From assembly GCF_049306965.1 (NCBI RefSeq), contig NC_133197.1:1421501-1485500 (forward strand): 64,000 nt of DNA, read 5' to 3'. Below are positions 45,452 through 56,392 of the stretch, piece after piece. Numbering within the stretch: the stretch's first letter is position 1; each line of letters begins with the position of its first letter. Under the pieces are notes generated by a model, which was not told the DNA's origin, made no database searches, and worked only from the letters and a program-made list of their open reading frames with translations. The translations under genes were made by a program, and so were the position numbers. This stretch comes from Danio rerio (Eukaryota; Chordata; Actinopteri; Cypriniformes; Danionidae).

Positions 45452-45962
45452 TGAAAAAAAACAGCTTAAACCAGCCTAGGCTGGTTGTCTGGTTTTATCT
45501 GGTCAACCAGGCTGGTTTTTAAGGGGTTTTGGCCACTTCCAGATTGGTTTCCAGCCATTTCAAGCCTGGTCTTAGCTGGTCAGGCTGGGAGATGACCAGC
45601 TAAAGCCAGCTTGACCAGCCTGGTTTTGGCTGGGTAAAACCCTGCCGGTCGTATGCCACCCAACTTGCTCCGAGCTGGTAATGAACAGGTGACCTTCCGC
45701 ATGGGAGTCGGTTGCTCTACCAAGGAGGCTAAAGACCATGGCCTCTAGCATCTGTCACTAGAGCACCTTTAGAGATCAGAGGAGTGAGGTTTACCTGCAC
45801 AGTACTTACTAGCTGGCCTCCTTTACATGGGCTCCCAGCTTGGCCCGGCTGGTCAAGCTGGTTTTAGCTGGTCATCTCCCAGCCTGACCAGCTAAGACCA
45901 GGCTGGAAATGGCCAAAACCCCTCTAAAACCAGCCAACCAGCCTAGGCTGGTTTAAGATGTT
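45452..45962. mobile_element. Long foldback element with a tRNA-like centre
   Basis: Left arm (about 45464-45640; CAGCCTAGGCTGG, TCTTAGCTGGTCAGGCTGGG) pairs with the right arm (about 45826-45955; CCCAGCCTGACCAGCTAAGA, CCAGCCTAGGCTGG). The centre, read on the minus strand (about 45650-45750), has CCTTGGTAGAGCAACCGACT and GGTCACCTGTTCATTACCAG. These resemble tRNA A and B boxes, so a tRNA-like or SINE-like core sits in the loop. Confidence 0.75.
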
Positions 45963-46439
45963 TTTAATGAAAAATAACAACATTTCAACTGTTGCCAGAG
46001 ATTTACTTGTATAAATGTTTACATTTTTCCTAATTAAACAATAATTTAATTTTACAGAAGTTACATGCATCATTAATATCTTAATATCTGCATGCTTTAT
46101 CCGGTATATTTAGTGTAATTACTTCAAGACTCATTTAACTATTAAAATTGTAAACTTTTTCTAGGTGTTTGCAAAGTTCACAGAAATAAATGAGGATAGA
46201 CCAGCATATTATATTTCCAATCAAATTATTACATCTTTTATATAATATTTACATTACAGATAAATGTCTTACTAATTAATTCCAAAAAACGCTAATTTGC
46301 CTGAATGTAAATTTGGGAAACTGATTCCAAACGCTGGCCTTATAGTTTAGAAATAAACAATCTTCATTGTGTATAATTAATTCGATCTCTGGGATACACC
46401 AAAGCGTTCTAAGCTCTTTTGGATACACACAAGAAAACG
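45963..46439. other. AT-rich spacer upstream of gene 6
   Basis: No gene or clear repeat is recognised. Confidence 0.4.
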
Positions 46440-46538
46440 TGGCTTGTTTTTAAAAGTTTTTCGAGGTGGTCTCGCGCTGATGACGTCATCAGGAGTGCGC
46501 GTTCCTGGATCTTCCAAAGGCGTCCGAAGCGAGACGAG
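46440..46538 (+). promoter_or_regulatory. Candidate exon 1 and promoter of gene 6
   Basis: TGATGACGTCATCA (46478-46491) is followed by GTGCGCGTTCCTGGATCT and an exon end GAGACGAG before GTGCGC (donor at 46539). Clearly homologous to the gene 5 candidate at 38100. The GTGCGC donor is weaker than GTGAGT. Confidence 0.6.
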
Positions 46539-46975
46539 GTGCGCGTTTTACGCTATTTCGCTTGCTTTTCCGGAGTATAAAGTTACTTTTTGGACAGTTT
46601 TAAGCAGCATTGGTTTACTGATAAATCTCCGAACGAGTTTCTTCGACGCAATTATGGTTTGATGTGTAAGTTTCTCCACATTTTGCATACAATGGCTATT
46701 GGCTACAAAACAAGAGCGAGCTAATACTGTGTTGTTATTAATGTAACATTGGTTGTTCAAAAAATATGTATTTAGGAAAATTTAGACTATCCGAATGGTG
46801 GTTGCTGTTAGATTTTGATATTTTTCTTGTGTCGTTTGAGAAATAATAGTGTTATCCTTTACATTCAGAATAAAGGGAGCAGAGCCCGTGTTCACGAAGC
46901 ATTTAAGGTTAACGTTAAATGTAAATCCTAACTTGAGGTGAGTTTCATGAATGGAGCCCTTCCTTTACAGTATAC

Positions 46976-47819
46976 AGGGGTGATTTATATGTGTATCGAC
47001 GATAAGGGGGGATCAGCTGTTTCGGTTAGGTTGTGTGTAATACATCTTTCAGTTATTTGTGTATTTATTTTTAATGACATCCAGTTTATTAATAAAACAT
47101 ATGTAAGGTTTGAGGGATATTTAGTGTATTCTGACCCACAGTATTCTCTGATTAGTATTGAGTTAAAGATGGTTTTATATTCACACATTCGTTCATTTAG
47201 CAGTCTCTATATTGTTTATCATGTTACTTTGAATATTCGATTATTAGCATGCAAGCATGACTTCAAAACAACATTAGCACTGTCTAATTCACTGCGAACC
47301 AAGTTGTACTTTGATAGTCATTTGCTGCTAATTTGATTTCACTATTTAGATTTTGCAAAGAATACTTCTCTGAAATGATATAGAGGAGAATGTCTGAATA
47401 TCTGAAAATAAAACCAACTTTACCTCAATCTGATCAGCTATTTCAGATGTTACTACAGATTAAACTACAAACTATGTATCTAATTTTATTTTATTTTCAG
47501 GCTAAATATCGATACAAACATCTATTTTATGAGAAAGCAAAGTCTTATGAACACAATGTCTATTGGTGCTCTAGATCCGCAGATTTCAGACTTTTCTCGA
47601 ATAGAATGATTGGCACAATTATGCATCAACAGTGGTTTGAACCGTTGGTCAAATGTATATTTATCTTATCTATTATTTTAATTAATAACATTATTATTTC
47701 AAATACAGATCAGATTGAAATATCTCTCTGTATTAAACAACCCGCCATGCATCTTGTTTTGATGTCCTTAAGTGGGGGATAAAGCGTTAATTGGGGGGTC
47801 AAATCCCCCTGTAATTCAC

Positions 47820-47823
<4 letters not shown>
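46976..47823. mobile_element. hAT-like element with CAGGGGTGATTTATA ends, composite
   Basis: CAGGGGTGATTTATATGTG with GGGGGGATC on the left, and GGGGGTCAAATCCCCCTG then TAATTCACACCCT on the right, are inverted. The interior includes an inverted copy of the TA-flanked MITE (about 47215-47430). Its open frames have no recognised domain. Confidence 0.5.

Positions 47824-47891
<68 letters not shown>
47824..47891. repeat. TA microsatellite
   Basis: About 65 bases of uninterrupted TA shortly upstream of the gene 6 FiNZ exon, as also seen upstream of the gene 2 FiNZ exon. Confidence 0.9.
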
Positions 47892-47893
<2 letters not shown>

Positions 47894-47987
47894 ATTTCTG
47901 CATATTTTATAACTATTTTTTTTTATATAAAATGCTTAGTAATATAAAAAGCAAACTCAACAACCATATTATTTTTAACTTTTGCAG

Positions 47988-48181
47988 ATCTGTTTGTCCT
48001 CAATCAGTTCAGCTGTAAATATTGGAGTATTCTCATCAGTCTACAAGTAAAGATGAGCACGAGGAAGAAGTGAAATCTGCAAGTTTTTTGCACAGAGAGA
48101 TGATGAGTGATCCAGAACCCTGCAGAATTAAAGAGGAAGAATCCAGTGGAATTAAAGATGAAGAGTCTGAGGAACAAATAG
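47988..48181 (+). CDS. Gene 6 FiNZ exon (coding part from 48100)
   Basis: The acceptor CTTTTGCAG ends at 47987; the donor is GTTGGTG at 48182. Two adjacent Met codons (48100, 48103) precede SDPEPCRIKEEE. An extra eight-residue repeat then follows (SSGIKDEE) before SEEQI. The acidic peptide is therefore longer than in the other genes: the IK-DEE/EE motif occurs twice. The lone final G gives phase 1. The UTR part (TGTTTGTCCTCAATCAGTTC) lacks the CTCCTCCTCC tract of its sisters. Confidence 0.9.
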
Positions 48182-48633
48182 GTTGGTGTATATTCCTGAT
48201 TCTTCAGTAATGCTAAAAGCTTTCCCCCTACAGTTAGACCAGTAATCATAACTCATGAACTCCGGCTGCACAATATACTGTTTCAGCATCACTATCGCAA
48301 TGTGCTCACATGAAATATTATATAATGCTGAGTCGGGATTATAGTTGATCAGCAACCACAGTTGAAAATGCAGGTGATTTGTGGAGTGATATAACAATAC
48401 GAATAATAATATAATAATAGTTTATAAATTCATCCACTTGTTAAGTGTGACGTCACGTGAAGCGGCTTCCGTGTCCAAGTGCTCTATCGAACTGTATGGG
48501 GAGACTCAACAAATGGTAATAATAAACATTTACAAAGCACTGTAATACTTTTTTGTCAAAATTTCTTGTCTAACTGTCTATATTATATATATATTTTTTG
48601 GAATATTTTATTTAATTTGTACAAAGTGCAAAA
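48182..48633 (+). other. Gene 6 intron 2, first part
   Basis: About 48437-48540 is a fragment of the TA-flanked MITE of 38579 (TTAAGTGTGACGTCACGTGA, with TGACGTCA at 48448-48455). No exon. Confidence 0.5.
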
Positions 48634-49905
48634 CAAGGTTATAATAATTTTGGATTTTTCATTAGTTTTAGTTTCTATTTCGTTTTGACTTTTTATTATC
48701 AAATTCAGTTAGTTTTAATTAGTTTTAGAGGCAGATTTCTCAGTTTTTATTAGTTTCTATATTTGAAAAATGTCTTAGTTTTAGTTTAGTTTTTATTAGT
48801 TTCAGTATTAGTTTCAGTTTTTTTTTCTAAATAAGGATATTTGTTAGGTGGAAGATTTAAAATCAACAGGATAAATATTGTATATTAAAAACTCAGCCAC
48901 ACATTTTTTGAAACATGTATTCAGAGAACACATACACTATCATCTACCACAACCATCTACCCATCCTCAAGTTAGACACACAGTAGTGATAGACAGGGCC
49001 AGATTAACCTATGGGCATTATGGGCACAGGCCCAGGGGCCCGTCCACACTTAGATTTTGCCTACTTTTCATCACCAGAAAGACAAGTGGGAATCATTGAT
49101 AAGTGTTTATGGAGGACTCAGACTCCTAGAAAGGGATTGAAGAGGTGTTATATCCAAATCATGTGCATTATAAATTTGTATAAGTTATGCCTTAAAAATA
49201 CCCTTAAATATAAATATTAGTACTGCTTCAGTGAACTTGAACAAGTAGGCTATATTAAAATCCATTAATTTTTCATCAGATCCTCTCATTTAAGCCCTCG
49301 GTTTACCCGCGCTGCAGTTGTTCCAGTTCAGTTCAGTCGCACTGCTGTTTGTGTGTTTTGTTGATTCAGTTCGATTTGGTGAACTAGTTCAACCGGTTCA
49401 CTTAGAAGATACGGTTAAAAAGATTCGTTCGCGATCGCGAGACAGAAATAAAACCCATTATTGGGCACAAACGTGTTAAAGTATTACTTTTAAGTATCTT
49501 TATTTAATGCTGTCGCCGTGCTGCTGTCATGTCCACTGGTTGTTTTTGTCGCGGGAGCAACAGCGAGGATGACTGGAGGAGAGCCGGCTCGATCTGGCCA
49601 ATGGCAGCAGGAGACATTGAGGTGCAAAAGGATCAAACACAAGCACCTGCAGCACGGATTATATTTACTTCTAAAAGCCTTACAGTAAGATTATGTATTA
49701 AATATATTAACAGATGCGAAAACGAAGGAGGTTTTTGCCATCATTTTAGTTAGTTTCAGTTAGTTTTGTCTGTACACAATACAGTTTCAGTTAGTTCTAG
49801 TTTTTGAAAAAAACTCTCGTTTTTATTTTTATTTCAGTTAACGACAATGATTTTACATTTTAGTTTTCGTTTTTTCGGTAGTTTTCGTTAACTATAATAA
49901 CCTTG
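48634..49905. mobile_element. hAT element with perfect 8-bp duplication, 1272 bp
   Basis: Ends CAAGGTTATAATAATTTTGG and AACTATAATAACCTTG. GTGCAAAA is on both sides (48626-48633 and 49906-49913). Subterminal TTAGTTTTAGTTT repeats occur at both ends. Near 48996, CAGGGCCAGATTAACCTATG is the end of another hAT family whose partner end is not visible. Confidence 0.85.
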
Positions 49906-50178
49906 GTGCAAAAAGGGGGACCACACTGTGGCTCCACAGCAAGAAGGAAATTTTTTATTGCTTAAGGAAATTTTTTATTGCTTAAACTTTTCCCCTTGAT
50001 CATCACTTATTTTCCACTTGTTTGCCCTATTGCCCTTTGGTTTCTTGTCAACTGGTTCTGGCAGTTCTCCATTGCATGGTGCAGTTCACTTTGTGGTGGT
50101 TTTTAACTGTAGTACAGTACCTTCTGTCTTTTTTTTTCTGAACCGTCTCAGGTGAGGTTTCAAGTGAGCTGTTCTAAT

Positions 50179-51359
50179 TAGGGTTGAGCTGATAGATGAT
50201 GACATCGTCCATCGCCAGTGGCCGAAAAACTTCACCCATCCATCGCCCCGCACCACATTTATACTGATATATAACTTATCATTTGCATGTCATCTTAATC
50301 GCAATAACGATCTTATCTCGAGCTTTGTTAAATGTCACATATAGCTGCCGCTTGCACGGCTGACAGCATGGTGAGGATTAAATGAAGGATTATACAGCAC
50401 CTCTCACGCTTAACATGTGTAGATTCAGTGGCAAATGCTGTTACCTGTAAAACCCGTCCCACAGACTTTACACTGAATGGCTTTAGTCGTTTTCATAGCG
50501 GACTTGAAGCCTCTGGAAGTCTTTTATCCACTCTTGGAAAAGTGTAAATGGTGGATTAACATTCAGCACATGATCACTAATAAGATGTGCCATTATTAGT
50601 AACTGTAGGTAAATCTGTCAGTGTTATTTTCATTCTCTCATCTTTAGCGCTTCACGTTATCGCGGTTGTAGCTCCTGTCATCTGAAGGCAGAAGGCATCG
50701 ACTGAGTGATTGACAGCTGATATTAACCAATCATTCGCGTTCAGTTCTAGAGCAGTGAGCCAATAAGTAGAGCACAAAGGCGGGGCTATTTTTTACTTCA
50801 GCAAATTCACGTAACAACTGTTTATCTGTTACTAAGTGCTGCGTTTGCCGTTTTTAGGTACAAAGATGCTCTCTGCATAAATGTCTCCTATATCTGCGCA
50901 CGCAGTGAGGATTTTGCACTGAAGACAGTGAAAATGTATGTACTGGCACAAATGCTTCCAAAAATATTTTTAAGTCGCATAGATAAAAATGTTGGGCGCA
51001 TATGCTAGGGCTTGACCGTTTTGGTCGCATCTTTACTTGTTATTATTTTCTCATAATAATAATAAAATAAGGAAGTTATCATCAATTACAATAAAAATTA
51101 CAGTGAACTCATCTCCTTCAGCTGAAAAAAAAAAGTGATTGATAGGTGGTCATTTGTGTGTAACTTTTATGGTTTGGTTATGAGTAAAGCAAAGACCATG
51201 TGGGTCAGGTAGTGAAAACAGTAGGCTACAATTAATTGTTTCATTATGAATTAATTAATATATAACAATGACCCCCGCCTACGACGACGATGCCATCCTC
51301 CATCGCAATGTTTCACATTAGACATCGTACAATGCCAAATTGGTCATCGCCCAACCCTA
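50179..51359. mobile_element. hAT-like element with TAGGGTTG ends
   Basis: Left TAGGGTTGAGCTGATAGATG with ACATCGTCCATCGCC, and right GGTCATCGCCCAACCCTA with GATGCCATCCTCCATCGC, are inverted. Flanks GTTCTAAT and GTACTACC match at 5 of 8 bases. No transposase is visible. Confidence 0.65.
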
Positions 51360-51794
51360 GTACTACCATTACAAAAATATGACGTGAACTGATTCTGATT
51401 GGTCAGAGGGTACTGTCACTACATGACGATTGTTACACAAAACGGCAGTTTTAAGCATGACTTCCACACAACTTAACATAACTGAATCTTGATCAGTAGA
51501 CAAGGTTCAGACCTTCCTCGCATTTTGTCATGTCTGTTTGAGTATTTATTAGCTGCCCAGGTGAGATGGAGAGGCTTGAGGTAATGAACTGTTGTACACG
51601 CATCTTTATAACTGGTGTGTACAAGCCCAAACATACACGTATATGTGAAATGGAAGCACATTGCACGCATGCATCCATGTGAGGAAATAGATGAGTTGTT
51701 GAATTCCAAAGCAGTTTACATTTAGTCAATTAGCAGATGCTCGTTTCCAATCCGACGTACAATTGAATACAATAAAAGCAGTGCAGGTCACCAG

Positions 51795-52054
51795 AGGGCA
51801 GTGATATTTAAACTCTGCAGGACACTGGCCTTTGGGTCCAAAGTTGTCCATGAAGAGCAGGCATGAGCAACTTCGGGCCTGAAAGGCTGTTGTATCCCGC
51901 CGAGTTTTGCTTCAACATTAATCAAACCCACCTGAACAAGCTTATCGGTGTCTTTAGGATGACTAGAAAGTTACAGGCAGGTGTCTTTGATTACGGTTGC
52001 AGCCTAACTCTGTAGGACACTGGGCCTTCAGGACCGAAGTTGCCTATTCTTGAT
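51795..52054. mobile_element. Diverged palindromic MITE copies
   Basis: A partial arm (ACTCTGCAGGACACTGGCC) is followed by a full diverged foldback (GAGCAACTTCGGGCCTGAA to GGACCGAAGTTGCCTATTC). Same broad family as 15797. Confidence 0.6.
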
Positions 52055-52185
52055 GTAGAGATGAGCAAGTTATTCCACCAGGATGAGATGTTAAAGGTGA
52101 AAGTCCTCGCAATCAGTTTTGTGTCTGTATGGGATGGGACCACAAGGGAATGTCAGCAGCAGACCCCAAAGCCCTGCTAGGCACC

Positions 52186-52979
52186 TAGGGCATACTCACA
52201 CTATGCTATCTGAACTGTGCCCAGGCCCGTTTCCCAGATCATTTGAGAAGTGTGAGTGCTCTGAATCGGGCTCAGGTGCGGTTCATCTGGCCCGCCCTGC
52301 CCTGGTTGGAAGAGGTGTGCCAGAGCGTGGTTCACTTGGGCTTTGGCGCGGTACGCATGTAGTGTGAGTGCAAAGCGTGCCTGAGCCCAAAACTGAAGAC
52401 GAGATGTGACTTTAAGGGACTGTTTGATATGGATTTATTAATCATTCTTACTATTTAATGAACGCAAACTGTCATAGATTGTTAAAGACGCAAAACCCCT
52501 CACTGCATGACAGCTGTACCTTTAGCAAAACTTCTAATTCAGGGATGTCCAGACTCGGTCCTAAAGTGCCAGTGTCCTGCAAAGTTTACTTTCAACCCCA
52601 AACAGACACACCTAGGATAGCTAATCAAGCTCTTACGAGGCTTTCTAGAAACATCCTTGGATGTGTGTTGAAGCAAGTTGGAGCTAAAATCTGCAGAACA
52701 CCGGCAATCCAGGACTAAGTTTTGAAACCCCTGTCCTAATTCCTGCCGCATGAGGACTTTATGGTGAGCGTCAAGAGTGGCAAACGACTAAAACTATATA
52801 ACTAAAGCAATCTCCACTGTGTTGAGCGAGCAAGCTTCTTACTAAACCGCTCAACGATGACGTAAGCATGCTCAGGCCCGAATGCGATGTGAGTGCGAGT
52901 AGTCGGGGGAGACGGGAGGGGGGACAAGTGTGCTTCGGCACGGATCAAGGCAACTGTACCTAGTGTGAGTATGCTCTTA
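52186..52979. mobile_element. MITE with TAGGGCATACTCACAC ends, carrying a second MITE
   Basis: TAGGGCATACTCACACTA and TAGTGTGAGTATGCTCTTA are inverted ends. The interior is palindromic (GGCCCG, CTCAGG). A palindromic hAT-type MITE is nested at 52540-52733. Confidence 0.8.
52540..52733. mobile_element. Palindromic hAT-type MITE copy, nested
   Basis: It begins CAGGGATGTCCAGACTCGG and ends TTTTGAAACCCCTG. Flanks TTCTAATT and TCCTAATT match at 7 of 8 bases. Confidence 0.78.
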
Positions 52980-53575
52980 ATCCTGTACTAGAGGTAAACT
53001 TCAAGTAAAGAGGTGCAGAGCTAGTGGCTGTTTTGCAGGCAAATGACAGTGGCTTGGATTTGAAGGGGGCAGTGTAGTTTGAATAAAGGTGTGACATGCA
53101 CTCTTTTTGCTTCGTTAAAGGCCGCTTGCGCTCATGCATTCTGGATCAGCTGCAGAAGCTTGATGGTGTTTGGGAGGCCTGCCAAGAGTGCAATACAGTA
53201 GTCTAGCCTTGACAGGACAAGAGCTTGGAGAAGAAATTGAGCAGCATGTTCAGAGTCAACAACGTGGTCAGTAAACTGGTCTTCAAAAATCAGTCCTAGG
53301 TTACTGGCAGTGCTGCAAGATGTAATGGTCGAGGTGCCCATCTTTATGATTAAATTATGGATACGTATTGGTGTGGCTGGGATTACCAGTTGTTCAGTTT
53401 TGTAAAGGTTGAGTTGAAGATGATGGTTCTTCATCCAGCCAGAAATATGTCAGACATGATGATATTCATGCACAAATTATTAGGTCATCTGGCTGGACTG
53501 AGAGGTAATGCTTGATGTCATCAGCATAGCAATTTCCTCTTTGATCTCTTATATCAAATTTAATTTTGATTTCAG

Positions 53576-54720
53576 ACATTATGATGGAGAATGGGGAGAA
53601 ACCTCGTCATGTCAGAAAATGTCTGCCCTGCACTGAATGTGGAAAGAGTTTAACATCCAAACGGAATCTAATGCTTCATATGAGCATCCACACTGGAGAG
53701 AATCCATTCGCATGTGATCAGTGCGGGAAGAGTTTCAGGCGGTCGTCATCTTTTAATCAACACATGCTGATTCACTCTGGAGAAAAGCCGTTCACTTGTA
53801 CTCAGTGTGGGAAGAGTTTCAGACTCTCGTCATTCCTTAATCAACACACGAGGATCCACACTGGAGAGAAACCGTTCACGTGCGCTCAGTGTGGGAAGAG
53901 TTTCAGGCAAAAAGCAACCCTTTGGGCTCACATGAACATCCACACTGAAGAGAAACGACACAAGTGTGATCAATGCGGCAAGACATTTGTAAGGGCTTCA
54001 GAACTGAACGAGCATCTTAGAGTTCATACAAAGGAGAAGCCTTATCTATGTTCTTTGTGTGGAAAGAGTTTTGCACATCAAAACAATTTAAAAACACATG
54101 AGAAGGTGCACACTGGTGTGAGAGAGTTTGTGTGCTTTGAGTGTGAAAAGACTTTTACCACAGCTGAACATTTGAAACTCCACCAGAGGATTCACACTGG
54201 AGAGAAACCTTACAAGTGTTCACACTGCAACAAGGGGTTCAGCCGGTTAGGAAACCTCAAAACACATGAGAGGGTTCACACTGGAGAGAAACCGTACAAG
54301 TGTTCGCTCTGTTACATGAGATTTAGCCAGCCAGATTCCATGAAGGTACATGAGAGGATTCACACTGGAGAGAAACCGTACAAGTGTTCACACTGCGACG
54401 TGACATTTACTCAGATAGGAAACCTGAAAACACACGAGAGGATCCACACTGGAGAGAAACCGTACAAGTGTTCACATTGTGACAAGAGGTTCAGTCGGTC
54501 GGAATGCCTGAAGATACATCAGCGGATTCACACTGGAGAGAAGCCGTACAAGTGTTCATATTGCAACAAGAGATTTAATATGTTAGGGAACGTGAGAGCA
54601 CATGAGAGGATTCACACTGGAGAGAAACCCTACAAGTGTTCACAGTGTGACATGAGATTCAATCAGTTAGGAAACCTCAAAGTACACAAGAGAATTCACA
54701 CTGGAGAGAAACCGTACTAA
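53576..54720 (+). CDS. Gene 6: C2H2 zinc-finger terminal exon, 13 fingers
   Basis: The acceptor GATTTCAG ends at 53575. AC completes Asp, then [18 protein letters not shown] leads to 13 fingers. Compared with gene 3 the N-terminal module has one or two extra CGKSF fingers (2-4 are near-repeats). The CDQCGKTF finger is then followed by HTKEKPYLC, and TGVREFV lies before finger 7. Fingers 8-13 are CSHCxKxF-type with HERIH ends. Finger 1 has Leu for the core Phe (CGKSLTS). The frame closes TGEKPY and the 3' flank starts TAATGACACTGGTGCAGC. Expected role: nuclear DNA binding. It joins in phase to the FiNZ exon 5.4 kb upstream. Confidence 0.92.
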
Positions 54721-54859
54721 TGACACTGGTGCAGCAAAAGATTTTAATGTGTGGAAATACTTTTCATTTCAGAAAATGTTTGTAAATAGTAGCATGAATA
54801 GTTACGCAACTAGGTACTGTGGTTAAAGTAGCTACTGAAAATTACTGTTCACTTTTAGG

Positions 54860-55020
54860 TAATGTATTGCGTGCATTTATATAGGTCATTTATCATGTAT
54901 GACCTTACACCAAGAGCGCTTCATAATCATGAGGGGGGTCTCTCCACACCATCACTAGTGAGTGGTGGGTGATGCTCTGGCAGCCGCAGGACAACAGCCC
55001 CAGCGCACTCACAACACACT
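54860..55020. mobile_element. Retroposon-like fragment
   Basis: TTTATATAGGTCATTTATCA, AGAGCGCTTCATAATCATGA and CCATCACTAGTGAGTGGTGG are phrases of a common fish retroposon 3' region. Truncated, family unsure. Confidence 0.45.
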
Positions 55021-55031
55021 AGCTCTAGAGC

Positions 55032-55195
55032 ATAGGTCTCAAACTCGATTCATGTAGGGCCGCAGCTCTGTACAGTTTTGCTCCAACCCTTATTAAACAC
55101 ATCTGATCCAAATAATTGAGGTGTTCAAGACTACTCGACACTACTAGATCAGCTGTATTTGATTTAAGCATGTATTTAAGCATGGGTTGAGAGTA
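55032..55195. mobile_element. Palindromic MITE, partial
   Basis: Left arm GGTCTCAAACTCGATTCATG with CCAAATAATTGAGG. The right arm is degraded. Same subtype as 16003. Confidence 0.6.
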
Positions 55196-55289
55196 GGGAT
55201 TTGCTTGACCAGTTAGGCCATCACCTTTAGTCATAGCTCATGCACAGACAGTATTGAAGTTGTGCCAGTCTGTTTTTCTATCATGTTTC

Positions 55290-56392
55290 ATAATTCCCTT
55301 GTTCACGATCGAAAATCCAAGATGCTTGAAATTCTTCCAAATGGGCCAAGAACTCTTCTCCAACAGGGAGAAGACAAGTAACACTTTTCTTGTCGAACAG
55401 CATGCCCTTGAACTTGGAGGTGCTAATTTTCACCCTTGCCACCCTTGACACTCAACTGCAACTGTCTCAGTTCATGCTAAAAGTTCATCTGCATATACCA
55501 AAGATAATTCAGACCCCTTCAGCCCCACCTGCACCTAGAAATTCTGTCCATAAAAATATTGAACCGAACCAGGGCGACCCTGCCAGAGTCCAACATGCAT
55601 CAGTAATGAGTTTGCCTTACTGCTGGTCATTGCGAACCAAGCTTCTACTGTCATACAGAAAGCGGACAGCCCTTAACAGACACATAGACACCATGCTCAC
55701 TGGGTGCCCTGAGAAGAATGCAACTGAGGCACACTGTCAAATATCTTCTCCAGGTCCACTAAGCCCAGGTGAACTCCCACAAACTTTCAAGGTTTTTAGT
55801 GAGGATATAGAGCTGGTTATCATATCCAGACTCTTGAGGTAGTCGGGGCAAATCTCAATTCCACACCTGATATTTTGGCACTGCAAAGCTTGTAATGTAA
55901 CTCTGTGACGACAAGTTGGGTGATGGGCAACTCAGCCCCTTGTCCCTCATATGAACTGAACGCATGTCAGTGAAAATGACAAGATCCTCAAAGTGTTATG
56001 TTCACTGTCCAACAACCTCCCCAGTCGAGTTCAACATTTTCCCACCTCCACTATAAACAGTGTTGGTAAAGAATTGCTTCCCTTGCCTCAGGTGCCAGAC
56101 AATTTGCCAGAATCTCTTTAAGTCTGGCCAGCAATCCTTTTTCATGGACTTCCTGAACTCTTTTTTTTATCCCTTTTTTGGGTTCAATGATGGTCCAGGC
56201 TGAACAACTGCCTCAGGAGTTCCACATGCACACCAGGCCTACTAGGACTCCTTTTTCATCTTGACCATATTCCTTATTTCCAGTGTCCCACACAAGGGTT
56301 TCCCACAATGAGAGGAATGAATGGCTTAAAATCACAGCTCTTAACAGCCACATTAGACAGCTCTCCTGGAGGTAAGAGTTGAAAGTCTGTGG
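55290..56392 (-). mobile_element. Decayed Rex3-like LINE, reverse
   Basis: The + strand carries antisense Rex3 in the correct order. First is CAGGGCGACCCTGCCAGAGT (the GVRQGCPLSP region of RT), then GCGAACCAAGCTTCTACTGT, TCTTCTCCAGGTCCAC and ATAGAGCTGGTTATC. After these comes the upstream region, with TCTGGCCAGCAATCCTTTTT and CAGGCCTACTAGGACTCC. Open frames on the + strand here are antisense artefacts. Not functional. Confidence 0.7.

Larger units (their letters stand above)
51712..53475 (-). mobile_element. L2-type LINE remnant broken by MITEs
   Basis: The 3' tail (TTTACATTTAGTCAATTAGC) starts near 51717. 52056-52165 matches the C-terminal region of the copy at 41090 (TTATTCCACCAGGATGAG; GGGATGGGACCACAAGGG). 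52990-53470 on the minus strand encodes LNLYKTEQLVIPA, FTDHVVDSEH, and LSRLDYCIALLAGLPNTIKL. It is interrupted by MITEs at 51795-52054 and 52186-52979. It fills the end of gene 6 intron 2. Confidence 0.75.

Noticed and set aside
46938-47336. A 132-codon open frame near gene 6 exon 1
   Set aside because: It lies in a hAT-like composite element and has no recognisable domain.
53132-53434. A 100-codon minus-strand frame before the gene 6 finger exon
   Set aside because: It is an L2-type reverse transcriptase piece, not a host gene.
55390-55842. A 150-codon open frame on the + strand
   Set aside because: It is the antisense of a decayed Rex3 reverse transcriptase, not a host gene.
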